Source: Candidatus Aenigmatarchaeota archaeon
GTDB lineage: Archaea; Aenigmatarchaeota; Aenigmatarchaeia; QMZP01
Length of the DNA stretch: 24,689 nt
Reading direction: 5' to 3'
Assembly (NCBI GenBank): GCA_017609145.1
Contig: JAFCEM010000004.1
Location: 1-24,689 of the forward strand
The notes beneath the pieces are model-generated. The model worked only from the letters and a program-made list of their open reading frames with translations, did no database searches and was not told where the DNA came from. This document shows positions 16,874 to 23,890 of this stretch, piece after piece. Made by a program: the position numbers and the translations under genes. The number at the start of each line of letters is the position of its first letter. Position 1 is the first letter of the stretch.

Positions 16874-17251
16874 ATGCCCAAAAAAACTAAGGCCCGTTCT
16901 GAGGAGAAAAGAGCAAATATGCCCAGACCACCGATTCCGGCACCACCAACACCAATGTCAAAGCCAATGAAGAGGAGAGTAGCACTCAAACCCATTAAAC
17001 GGCCGCCGGAAAATGTAGACTTTCTGGAAACCGATATAGACAGGCTTTTCCGGATTATTGAGAGTGAGAAGAAACTTAGTATCAAAAAGGCCGCAAAGCG
17101 ATTTAAAGTACCGGAAAATAAAATAGAAGAATGGGGGACCATCCTTGAAGAAAACGGTCTCATAGAGATGGACTACCCAACTTTTGGCAAGCCTGTAATG
17201 AAATCAAAAAGCGTATCCAATAAGAATGCCAAAAAACAGGAGGAAAAATGA
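16874..17251 (+). CDS. Winged-helix-like protein inside the pilus operon
   Basis: The 125-residue protein has a lysine/arginine- and proline-rich N-terminal half (RPPIPAPPTPMSKPMKRR). A compact helix-turn-helix-like domain of about 60 residues follows (FRIIESEKKLSIKKAAKRF, then ENKIEEWGTILEENGLIEMD). It ends in a wing-like strand and a basic tail. A GAGG tract precedes the ATG. Its TGA overlaps the TadA start as ATGA, so it is translationally coupled to the ATPase. It could be an operon regulator or a cytoplasmic adaptor of the ATPase. Confidence 0.75.
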   Translation: MPKKTKARSEEKRANMPRPPIPAPPTPMSKPMKRRVALKPIKRPPENVDFLETDIDRLFRIIESEKKLSIKKAAKRFKVPENKIEEWGTILEENGLIEMDYPTFGKPVMKSKSVSNKNAKKQEEK

Positions 17252-18789
17252 GCAGGGAAGAAGTGCTGCAAAAATACAAAATAGAAGCAGACGGTGTTTC
17301 AGGAGATATCACTATTATGAAGGTTCCGGATGAGTTTACTCTTGTTTACCAGCTGAAATATCCCAAACTCGAACCCACAACACAGGCCGTGCTACGGGCC
17401 ATACGGGAAAAAGTTATATCAGAAATGAATATCAGTCCTGTTGAAATCATGAACATTATGGAAATAGAGAAGCTAAAGAAAGGTTTCATTGAAAAATCAC
17501 TGAAACTGATTGGGGAAGAACTACCGCATATGCCAAAAAACAAGCAGAAAATCCTTGCAGGAATCCTGACACACAAATCGGTTGGTATTGGTTTGCTGGA
17601 ATTTCTTCTGCATGATCCCAACATAGAGGAAATCGCTGTCAACTCTTCAAAAGAGCCTGCGTGGGCATATCATGTGAAATTCGGGTGGATAAAAACGAAT
17701 ATAAGCCTACCTTCGGAAAGCGAAATTTATAATTATGCTGCCCTTATAGGTAGAAGGGTTGGTTCACAGATAACAAATCTGAATCCTTTGATGGACGCCT
17801 ATCTTACCAGTGGTGACCGATCCAATGCAACCCTTTTTCCGATAAGCACAAAGGGTAATACATTGACTATAAGGAAATTCGCCAGGAGGCCGTGGACAAT
17901 AACGGATTTCATCAAGAATAAAACAATATCAGTAGAAGTTGCGGCATTTTTGTGGCTCTCGATACAATACGAAATGAACATACTGATAGCAGGAGGCACG
18001 GCATCAGGTAAGACCAGTATGCTAAATGCTTTATCCTGTTTCATACCACCGAACCACAGAATCATATCAATAGAAGAAACGAGGGAACTCCAGATTCCGG
18101 ATTTTTTGCACTGGGTACCACTGACCACAAGACCACCAAACCCTGAAGGAAAGGGTGAGGTAACAATGCTGCAACTGATGATAAACGCACTCAGGATGAG
18201 ACCTGACAGGGTTATTTTCGGTGAGATAAGAAGAGAAAAAGAGGCCGAAGTGTTATTTGAAGCCATTCATACTGGCCATTCCGTATACTCAACACTTCAC
18301 GCAAACACGAGCGAGGAAACATTGAGGCGGCTTACCAATCCACCCATAGATATACCGTCCGCACTTCTGGGCTCTCTGCAACTGGTACTGGTAATGCACA
18401 GGGACAGGAGAAAGGAGATAAGAAGGGTTCTTGAGCTGTCCGAACTTATGCCAAGCAGCAGCGGCAGGAACGAACTGAAGATGGAATTGAATACGATTTA
18501 TAACTGGATACCTTCAAAGGACAGTATAATGGCACTCAATGAATCAACAAGGGTCCTGAATGATATTAAGCTCTATACTGGAATGGGTGACCAGGAGCTC
18601 AAAAAAGACCTTGCTGAAAAAATAAAAATCCTTGACTGGTTTGTCAAAAACGAAATAAATGATATTTATAAAGTTGCAAAGATTATTTCTGAATACTATG
18701 TCAAACCGGGAAACATTACAAAAAGGGTGGGCATAAGAAGGAAAGCGGGTGAGGTGAAAGCCAAAAAATCTTTTAATAAAGAGAAATAA
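17248..18789 (+). CDS. tadA: TadA/VirB11-type secretion ATPase
   Basis: This is a hexameric T2SS/T4P ATPase that powers pilus assembly at the inner face of the membrane. Walker A is GGTASGKT (249-256). The Asp box region is IISIEETRELQIP, Walker B is RVIFGEIRREKEAEV (E326), and the His box is HTGHSVYSTLHAN. The C-terminal region of about 110 residues is basic. The length of 513 is normal. It overlaps the preceding gene by 4 bases, with AGGAGG upstream, and is followed 10 bases later by the TadC genes. It could equally be named PilB- or ArlI-like; lack of other archaellum genes favours an adhesion-type pilus. Confidence 0.93.
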   Translation: MSREEVLQKYKIEADGVSGDITIMKVPDEFTLVYQLKYPKLEPTTQAVLRAIREKVISEMNISPVEIMNIMEIEKLKKGFIEKSLKLIGEELPHMPKNKQKILAGILTHKSVGIGLLEFLLHDPNIEEIAVNSSKEPAWAYHVKFGWIKTNISLPSESEIYNYAALIGRRVGSQITNLNPLMDAYLTSGDRSNATLFPISTKGNTLTIRKFARRPWTITDFIKNKTISVEVAAFLWLSIQYEMNILIAGGTASGKTSMLNALSCFIPPNHRIISIEETRELQIPDFLHWVPLTTRPPNPEGKGEVTMLQLMINALRMRPDRVIFGEIRREKEAEVLFEAIHTGHSVYSTLHANTSEETLRRLTNPPIDIPSALLGSLQLVLVMHRDRRKEIRRVLELSELMPSSSGRNELKMELNTIYNWIPSKDSIMALNESTRVLNDIKLYTGMGDQELKKDLAEKIKILDWFVKNEINDIYKVAKIISEYYVKPGNITKRVGIRRKAGEVKAKKSFNKEK

Positions 18790-18799
18790 CTATTAATAT

Positions 18800-19684
18800 A
18801 TGAAACTCCCGCTTGTGCCTCTATCCGAAAAAAGAGCAAAGAAGATATCAAAGCATTATCTTGGGTGGGGACAACGGCTCTCGAAAATTTTCCCTTCACT
18901 GGACATTAACCTTGAGCGGGCCGGGTTTAGCATGGAAGCGAGGGAATGGTCTTCCGTTGCTTTTTATTCATTCCTCAATTACTTTTCCATAATATTTGTC
19001 ATCATCTTTTCAATAGCGATAATGTCAAATATGATTTTCTCCACAGCACTTTTGACATCCATGCTGGTCGGGTTTGCCGTTGGTTTTGGTACATTTTTTT
19101 ACATAAACATGTATCCAAGAATAATTGTTTCGAGAAAAATCAGGGATGTGGAAAAGAATCTTCCGCAGGCTCTTCATCATCTGCTGATAGAGGTAAGGTC
19201 AGGCATGCCACTTTTTAACTCTTTCATATCACTTGCCAGGAGTAATTATGGTTCGCTGTCGAAAGAATTCCAGAATGTGGTGAACGAAATAAACACGGGC
19301 AAATCAGAAATTGAGGCCTTGGAAAAGATGACAAGGGAAAATTACTCACTTTATTTTAGGAGGATTATGTGGCAACTGGTGAATGCCATGAAGAGCGGCG
19401 CTGATATCGGTTCAACGCTCAAAGAGATAGTAGAACAGATGACACTGGAACAAAAGGCAGACATAAAAAAATACGGGGTTCAGCTCAACTCCATGGCCCT
19501 CTTTTACATGATATTTGTCATTATATTTCCCACACTGGGTATAGTTTTTCTGCTCATACTCAGCTCTTTCATGGGCGCCTTTTTTGACATACAAGTTATC
19601 ATGCTTGGTGTTTTAGGTTTTCTTGTGCTGATACAGTTCCTGTTCATAGGTATGATTAAGGGGAAAAGGCCTGTCGGAGTTTGA
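18800..19684 (+). CDS. tadC: TadC-like pilus membrane platform protein 1
   Basis: This 294-residue T2SSF-domain protein has paired membrane helices at about 50-100 and two near the C-terminus (MALFYMIFVIIFPTLGIVFL and the helix at 264-287). The cytoplasmic segment KNLPQALHHLLIEVRSGMPL is the hallmark PilC/TadC motif region, with GxxLxxA-type helices downstream (GADIGSTLKEIVEQM). It anchors the TadA ATPase to the growing pilus. Spacing to the next gene is 12 bases. The stop is TGA. Confidence 0.88.
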   Translation: MKLPLVPLSEKRAKKISKHYLGWGQRLSKIFPSLDINLERAGFSMEAREWSSVAFYSFLNYFSIIFVIIFSIAIMSNMIFSTALLTSMLVGFAVGFGTFFYINMYPRIIVSRKIRDVEKNLPQALHHLLIEVRSGMPLFNSFISLARSNYGSLSKEFQNVVNEINTGKSEIEALEKMTRENYSLYFRRIMWQLVNAMKSGADIGSTLKEIVEQMTLEQKADIKKYGVQLNSMALFYMIFVIIFPTLGIVFLLILSSFMGAFFDIQVIMLGVLGFLVLIQFLFIGMIKGKRPVGV

Positions 19685-19696
19685 TAAGGTGTAAAT

Positions 19697-20668
19697 ATGA
19701 TTTACAGAATAATGCCTGAAAGATATAAGGTAAAAATAAAGGACTGGCTTTATTTTTCGGGGAGCAGAAAAACGCCATCGGGATTTGTTAATTATGCCTT
19801 TTCTTTTGCATTCACGCTTGGTTTCTTGTTGACATTTTTAATCAATATATATAATCCTCTTTCGACCTTGCTCTTTTTTACATTATGGTTCAGTGTTTTT
19901 CTGGCGTTCTTTGCGCTTCTTCATGGCACTCTTATCATGATAATAGATAAGAGAACGAAAAACGCCGAAAAAATACTGCCGGATGCTCTTCAACTGATGG
20001 CTGCGAACAGCAGGGCAGGTTATATACCAAGCAGGGCACTTCTCATGAGCGCACGGCCTGAATTCGGCCCTCTTGCTGAATCAATAAAAAATGTGGGCAA
20101 AGAGATGATGACAGGCAGGCCTCTCGATGAAAGCCTTCAACAGCTGCATAAGAACATAAAATCACCTATGTTGGAAAAGACGACAAAGCTGATAACAGAG
20201 GGTATAAAGAGTGGTGGTGAGTTTGCAATTCTACTTGAGGAGAACGCAAACGACATAAGAAGGATTCAGATACTCAAAAGAGAGATGAGAGCCAGCGTGT
20301 TGCTTTATATAATTTTTATAACATTCGCAGGTACTATTTGTGCTCCTGTGCTTTATTCATTATCTTCTTTCCTCATAGGAACAATCGGCTCCTTCGGTGC
20401 AATGGCACAAGTTCCGGGAGGTGCACTGGAGCAGGTTTCTTTCTTGACATTCAGCGGGCTGGAGGTATCACAGGAATTCCTGTTTTTCTTTTCGATAATA
20501 GCCATACTGATTACAACAAGCTTCAGCGGGCTTATAATAGCTCTTATCAGCCACGGAAAGGAGAGGGCTGGAATAAAATACGTGCCAATAATGGTAATCC
20601 TTGGTCTGGTGATTTTCCTTTTGCTTGGAAGCGTAATATCCACTGTTTTTGGTACTATGGCCCCTTGA
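19697..20668 (+). CDS. TadC-like pilus membrane platform protein 2
   Basis: This second T2SSF-domain protein has 323 residues. It has paired helices at about 30-85, a cytoplasmic domain with EKILPDALQLMAANSRAGY (matching the first TadC) and KSGGEFAILLEENANDIR, then three or more C-terminal helices. AAGGTG precedes the ATG. Two TadC-like proteins next to one ATPase suggest a heteromeric platform, as in many archaeal Tad-like loci. The stop is TGA, followed shortly by the pilin promoter. Confidence 0.87.
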   Translation: MIYRIMPERYKVKIKDWLYFSGSRKTPSGFVNYAFSFAFTLGFLLTFLINIYNPLSTLLFFTLWFSVFLAFFALLHGTLIMIIDKRTKNAEKILPDALQLMAANSRAGYIPSRALLMSARPEFGPLAESIKNVGKEMMTGRPLDESLQQLHKNIKSPMLEKTTKLITEGIKSGGEFAILLEENANDIRRIQILKREMRASVLLYIIFITFAGTICAPVLYSLSSFLIGTIGSFGAMAQVPGGALEQVSFLTFSGLEVSQEFLFFFSIIAILITTSFSGLIIALISHGKERAGIKYVPIMVILGLVIFLLLGSVISTVFGTMAP

Positions 20669-20697
20669 TAGCGCAATTATTTTCTGGTTCTGGTCAA

Positions 20698-20707
20698 TAT
20701 TTATATA
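20698..20707 (+). promoter_or_regulatory. TATA box of the major-pilin-like gene
   Basis: TATTTATATACC-type sequence ends about 23 bases before ATG 20730. The pilin can therefore be transcribed separately from the tad genes, as expected for an abundant subunit. Confidence 0.55.
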
Positions 20708-20729
20708 CCAGCTAATACAAGTATATAGC

Positions 20730-21182
20730 ATGAAAAAAGCTCAAGCAGCAATGGAATATCTGATGACTTATGGATGGGCAATACTGATAGTGATAATAGT
20801 AGCAGCAGCTTTGATTGCACTTGGTATTTTCAATCCAGCAACAGGGCATACAGCGGTGGGTTTTCAGGAGCTTGGTCTGCCGAACGACTGGGCAATGGCC
20901 AGCGACGGCAGTTTCCAGATACAGATACAGAATCAGTTGCTTACAGGAACAGCCACTCATGTGAATGTGACGGCAGAAGAAAAAACATCAGGAACGGCAT
21001 GTACAGGAAGCACTACACCTTCTGACGTAAGCCTTACACAGGGCAGTTCACAGACATTTACAATAGACTGCAGTAATCTTGGACTCGCGTCCGGGGACAC
21101 CTACTCCATCAAAGTTATGATCGACTACACAACAACTTTGGCTCACACGGATTCAGGCACTGTCAGTGGAACGGTATCCTAA
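20730..21182 (+). CDS. Class III signal peptide pilin, major-pilin-like
   Basis: The 150-residue pilin begins MKKAQAAMEYLMTYGWAILI, a textbook archaeal class III leader with cleavage expected at KKAQ-AAMEY, followed by a hydrophobic assembly helix. The exported domain is Thr/Ser-rich and beta-rich. The start at 20730 is chosen because the leader begins there; a longer reading from 20649 would run through the promoter. It is followed by a strong T-tract. The stop is TAA. Confidence 0.9.
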   Translation: MKKAQAAMEYLMTYGWAILIVIIVAAALIALGIFNPATGHTAVGFQELGLPNDWAMASDGSFQIQIQNQLLTGTATHVNVTAEEKTSGTACTGSTTPSDVSLTQGSSQTFTIDCSNLGLASGDTYSIKVMIDYTTTLAHTDSGTVSGTVS

Positions 21183-21198
21183 ATAAAGTCCATTTTAG

Positions 21199-21234
21199 TA
21201 TTTTTTTTATTTTTAATTACTTCTATTTTTATTG
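21199..21234 (+). terminator. T-rich terminator after the pilin
   Basis: Several T-runs, including one of eight, follow the pilin stop within about 50 bases. Oligo-T tracts are typical archaeal termination signals. The region lies between two convergent pilin genes. Confidence 0.5.
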
Positions 21235-21278
21235 CTCAGGTCAGGCGTGAAACCATCGGCAACGGGGGGAGGGTGCTC

Positions 21279-21677
21279 TTATTCCACGCCTACCTGAACA
21301 AAATCAGTAGTAGCTTCGAGTATGATAAAATAAGTGCCTGTTTGCATAGGCAACGTGCCGTTCAGGGGTGCCATTGATACCGCAGAAAGCGTATTTCCTG
21401 TTGCAGACATAGTAAACATTATATTACTGCCTGTTATGTTTACATTTTCTATTCCTTCTGGTATGTATATCTTAAGTGCAGCCTTTGCTGGCGGACCCTG
21501 TGAATACAAAAGATTAGCAGTATCAGCGATATTGTTTATGGCGTTTTTTGCATAGGAAGCAGAGAGTTCCTGTATCGCGCTTTGCTGTACATTCGAAACA
21601 TACGCCCAAATCGGTATTATGAAGGCCAGAAGCACCATTACCATTACCATAAACTCAAAAGCGACCTGAGCCTTCAT
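21279..21677 (-). CDS. Class III signal peptide pilin-like protein
   Basis: The 132-residue protein starts MKAQVAFEFMVMVMVLLAFI, an archaeal class III leader (KAQ-V-A-F-E-F) and assembly helix. An exported domain with NITGS and NGT glycosylation-type sites follows. ATG 21683 (two codons upstream) is the alternative start. CATTTATTTC upstream is a candidate TATA box. It reads toward the major pilin and away from tRNA-Thr. The stop is TAA. Confidence 0.82.
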   Translation of the reverse strand: MKAQVAFEFMVMVMVLLAFIIPIWAYVSNVQQSAIQELSASYAKNAINNIADTANLLYSQGPPAKAALKIYIPEGIENVNITGSNIMFTMSATGNTLSAVSMAPLNGTLPMQTGTYFIILEATTDFVQVGVE

Positions 21678-21735
21678 ATTCATATATGATTATTGTTTAG
21701 CTGAAATAAATGTTGCTGTCAGGCTTGGAATACGC

Positions 21736-21742
21736 TTTAAAA
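21736..21742 (+). promoter_or_regulatory. TATA box of tRNA-Thr
   Basis: TTTAAAA lies 26-32 bases before the tRNA 5' end, in the expected box A position. Confidence 0.55.
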
Positions 21743-21804
21743 GTGATTCTGACAATAAATAACCAACGCCCCGGTAGCTCAGTTGGTGGAGCACTGCATT
21801 GGTA

Positions 21805-21859
21805 ACGACTCTTTTCGGTTCAGGCGCCGCCAAAAGCGTCGACGGAAAATGAGACAAAC
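21805..21859 (+). other. Anticodon-loop intron of tRNA-Thr
   Basis: About 55 bases follow position 37, the canonical archaeal site. CTCTTTTC near the 5' end pairs with GAAAATGAG near the 3' end (one bulge), giving the intron helix of a bulge-helix-bulge-like structure. The exon side can pair UUG with CAA. Confidence 0.75.
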
Positions 21860-21880
21860 ATGCAGAGGTCGCGGGTTCAA

Positions 21881-22039
21881 CACATGAGGCCTTTTTACAG
21901 GACTCGAAAACATCCCCTGCGCAAGCAGGGAATCCTCGTTTGCACGAGGGGTGTGTTCGAGTTCCACAAAAGGCCTAAGGTTCACTCCAAAAACATGCAA
22001 ATTAACGGATAATACCGTTAACTGTGAACTCAGGAGGAA
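21881..22039 (+). other. Structured T-loop intron of tRNA-Thr (boundary within one or two bases)
   Basis: The insert interrupts the T loop after TTCAA (position 58). It contains TGAG/CTCA beside the splice region; AGGCCTTTT (21887-21895) with AAAAGGCCT (21968-21976); GGACTCGAA (21900-21908) with TTCGAGTTCC; hairpin CCCTGC-GCAA-GCAGGG; hairpin CCTCGT-TTGC-ACGAGG; GTTCAC (21980) with GTGAAC (22024); and TTAACGG-ATAATA-CCGTTAA. The helices nest without conflict. Confidence 0.75.
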
Positions 22040-22158
22040 ATCCCGCCTGGGGCTTATACTTTTTCAGCTATAAACATGTTGAGAAGGTTGCTGTCGGTTC
22101 TTATCCTTTGAGGGTTCTGGTACAGTCTGTGAGGCCCCGCATCAGAGCTTGGACTAAA

Positions 22159-22175
22159 TTTTTTAAGCATATATA
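22159..22175 (+). promoter_or_regulatory. TATA region of the Nudix gene
   Basis: TTTTTTAAGCATATATA lies 21-37 bases before ATG 22196 and suits a leaderless or short-leader transcript for the Nudix and decarboxylase genes. Confidence 0.45.
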
Positions 22176-22195
22176 CGAAAATGTAAGAGAACCAT

Positions 22196-22606
22196 ATGAT
22201 AACACACAAAACAGTAGCGGTTGTGATAGAGAAAAAAGGAAAAATACTGCTCATAAAGAGGCCGCAGGGCCAGTCAGACCCGGGCAAGTGGACCGTTCCC
22301 GGAGGGCATGTCGAAGGTAATGAAACCGTGCAGCTTGCAGCCAAAAGGGAAATGAAAGAGGAAGTAGGCGGTGTTGAGGAGCTTGAACAGGTAGGCACAC
22401 CATTTGTTCACGAAGTTGACAGCCCGAGAACAGGTCATCACCAGCATATATGCAGTGTCTTCCATGCTACAAAGAGTGACGAGCCCGTGGTGGACAAGGA
22501 AGAGGCGGATGACTGGGCCTGGTTCACCCCCGAGGAGATGAAGAGGCTTGATTTGGCTGAATGGACCAAAAAGGCTTTAAGTTTAGTTTCAATAAAGTTA
22601 CAGTGA
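22196..22606 (+). CDS. Nudix hydrolase
   Basis: This 136-residue protein hydrolyses a nucleoside-diphosphate-type bond. The Nudix box is complete: GHVEGNE, then TVQLAAK and REMKEEVGG, with the catalytic REMKEE core. The beta strands before it (VAVVIEKKGKILLIKRP) are of the MutT type. The substrate cannot be read from sequence. Its TGA is 4 bases before the diphosphomevalonate decarboxylase ATG, so they are co-transcribed. A prenyl or mevalonate diphosphate substrate is possible from context only. Confidence 0.9.
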   Translation: MITHKTVAVVIEKKGKILLIKRPQGQSDPGKWTVPGGHVEGNETVQLAAKREMKEEVGGVEELEQVGTPFVHEVDSPRTGHHQHICSVFHATKSDEPVVDKEEADDWAWFTPEEMKRLDLAEWTKKALSLVSIKLQ

Positions 22607-22610
22607 TAAA

Positions 22611-23615
22611 ATGAAGGCTTCTGCAATCGCAAACGCCAATATTGCTCTTGTGAAATATTGGGGCAAGAGGAACAAAGAGTTGATGTTACCTCAGACCGGG
22701 AGTGTCAGCATGACCACTGACGGGCTTCAGTCCCATACAACAGTGGAATTTGATCTGAAATACCCGGAGGATATTCTTGTCGTAAACGGGAAGGAGTACA
22801 ATAAGGGTGATGAAGAGTATGATGATTATGTAGGCAAGTTTCTGAGTGTTGTGAGGGAGATTACAGGAAACCAGACAAGATGCAAGATAGTCAGCAATAA
22901 TAACTTCCCTACAGCAGCAGGGCTCGCAAGCTCGGCCGCAGGCTTCGCTGCGCTGGCAACAGCAGTTAACGAAGCCCTTGGGATGGGCCTTGACAAAGAA
23001 CAGTTAAGTATGCTTGCCCGCAGGGGCTCAGGATCTGCAACAAGGAGCATACATTCAGGATTTGTTGAATGGCACAAAGGTGAAGAAGATGATGGCTCAG
23101 ACTGCATGGCAAAACAGCTCTTCACACCGGAACACTGGCCTGAATTCAGGATGGTTATAGCGGTCACAACAAAAAATGACAAAAAAATAAAAAGCAGAGC
23201 AGGCATGGCAAAAACAGTGGAAAACTGCCCTTACTACAGCGTCTGGCGGGATGAAATTGTCCCGAGAGATATTGTAACAATCAAAAAGGCAATTGCAGAG
23301 AGGGATTTCAGAACATTGGGTGAGACAGCAGAGCTTAACTGCCTGAAGATGCATGCAACAGCCATGACCACAAACCCTCCCATAATCTACTGGAACGCGG
23401 GCACAATAGACATAATGCACGCTGTAATGGACTGGAGGGATGAGGGTATGCAATGTTATTTTACCATAGACGGCGGTCCGCAGGTAAAGATACTATGCCT
23501 TGAAAAGGATGCCCTTGAGATTGCAAACAGGGTGAAACAGTTCCCGAATGTTGAGGACATAATAATAACAAAGCCCGGTAAGGGCGCAATGGTCACGGAT
23601 GAGCATATTTTCTAA
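22611..23615 (+). CDS. mvaD: Diphosphomevalonate decarboxylase
   Basis: The 334-residue GHMP-superfamily enzyme makes isopentenyl diphosphate from mevalonate diphosphate. ANIALVKYWGKRN (9-21) is the family N-terminal motif. The ATP loop is NNNFPTAAGLASSAAGFAAL, followed by RRGSGSATRSIHSGFVEW with the substrate-binding Ser/Arg, TTNPPIIYWN, and the C-terminal YFTIDGGPQVKIL carrying the catalytic-Asp region. Related mevalonate 3-kinases and phosphomevalonate decarboxylases share this fold, but the conserved KYWGK and IDGGPQ favour the classical enzyme. The stop is TAA. Confidence 0.9.
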   Translation: MKASAIANANIALVKYWGKRNKELMLPQTGSVSMTTDGLQSHTTVEFDLKYPEDILVVNGKEYNKGDEEYDDYVGKFLSVVREITGNQTRCKIVSNNNFPTAAGLASSAAGFAALATAVNEALGMGLDKEQLSMLARRGSGSATRSIHSGFVEWHKGEEDDGSDCMAKQLFTPEHWPEFRMVIAVTTKNDKKIKSRAGMAKTVENCPYYSVWRDEIVPRDIVTIKKAIAERDFRTLGETAELNCLKMHATAMTTNPPIIYWNAGTIDIMHAVMDWRDEGMQCYFTIDGGPQVKILCLEKDALEIANRVKQFPNVEDIIITKPGKGAMVTDEHIF

Positions 23616-23647
23616 ATTCTAAATGTGGCCTATGTAGCGGGCCTTCT

Positions 23648-23833
23648 TCATAACATAATAAGACCGGTCACAGAAACAGTATGCCATGCAAAGGCTTCTG
23701 CTGAACGTTCTGCGGAAATATTAAACAGCTCGGTTTTTCTGATGAAACAATTAGAATAATAACCAGAGCCATAGCAGACCACAGAAAGGCCCCCGAAAGT
23801 TGGCTTTTCAGCCCTTTCCTTTATCTGAGGCAT
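23648..23833 (-). CDS. Possible small protein of unknown function
   Basis: This 61-codon frame begins MPQIKERAEKPTFGGLSVVC and ends at TGA, convergent with the decarboxylase gene. An AT-rich TTTAAAAAG on this strand lies about 25 bases before the ATG. It has two Cys and no membrane helix. I do not recognise it; chance is a serious alternative. Confidence 0.3.
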   Translation of the reverse strand: MPQIKERAEKPTFGGLSVVCYGSGYYSNCFIRKTELFNISAERSAEAFAWHTVSVTGLIML

Positions 23834-23853
23834 GAAATTTAATTAACTATAAC

Positions 23854-23866
23854 CTTTTTAAATTTT
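23854..23866. promoter_or_regulatory. TATA box of mevalonate kinase, possibly bidirectional
   Basis: CTTTTTAAATTTT lies 25-37 bases before ATG 23891. Its reverse complement, AAAATTTAAAAAG, is at a suitable distance from the small minus-strand frame starting at 23833. Confidence 0.5.
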
Positions 23867-23890
23867 GCATCAAAAGTAAACAATGTTGTT

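Larger units (their letters stand above)
21768..22054 (+). tRNA. tRNA-Thr (GGU) split by two introns
   Basis: The acceptor GCCCCGG (21768-21774) pairs with CTGGGGC (22047-22053, one G-U pair), with discriminator T at 22054. The D arm is GCTC AGTTGGTG GAGC. The anticodon stem CTGCA (21794-21798) pairs with TGCAG (21861-21865), with UU before anticodon GGT (21801-21803). The variable loop is AGGTC. The T stem GCGGG (21871-21875) pairs with CCCGC (22042-22046). Removing about 55 bases after A37 and about 159 bases in the T loop leaves a 73-nt tRNA matching archaeal tRNA-Thr. CCA is not encoded. Confidence 0.85.

Noticed and set aside
21768..22054. tRNA-Pyl (CUA) within the intron-bearing tRNA locus
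   Set aside because: The anticodon in the paired arm is GGU and the arms match tRNA-Thr; nothing in the introns has tRNA-Pyl features.
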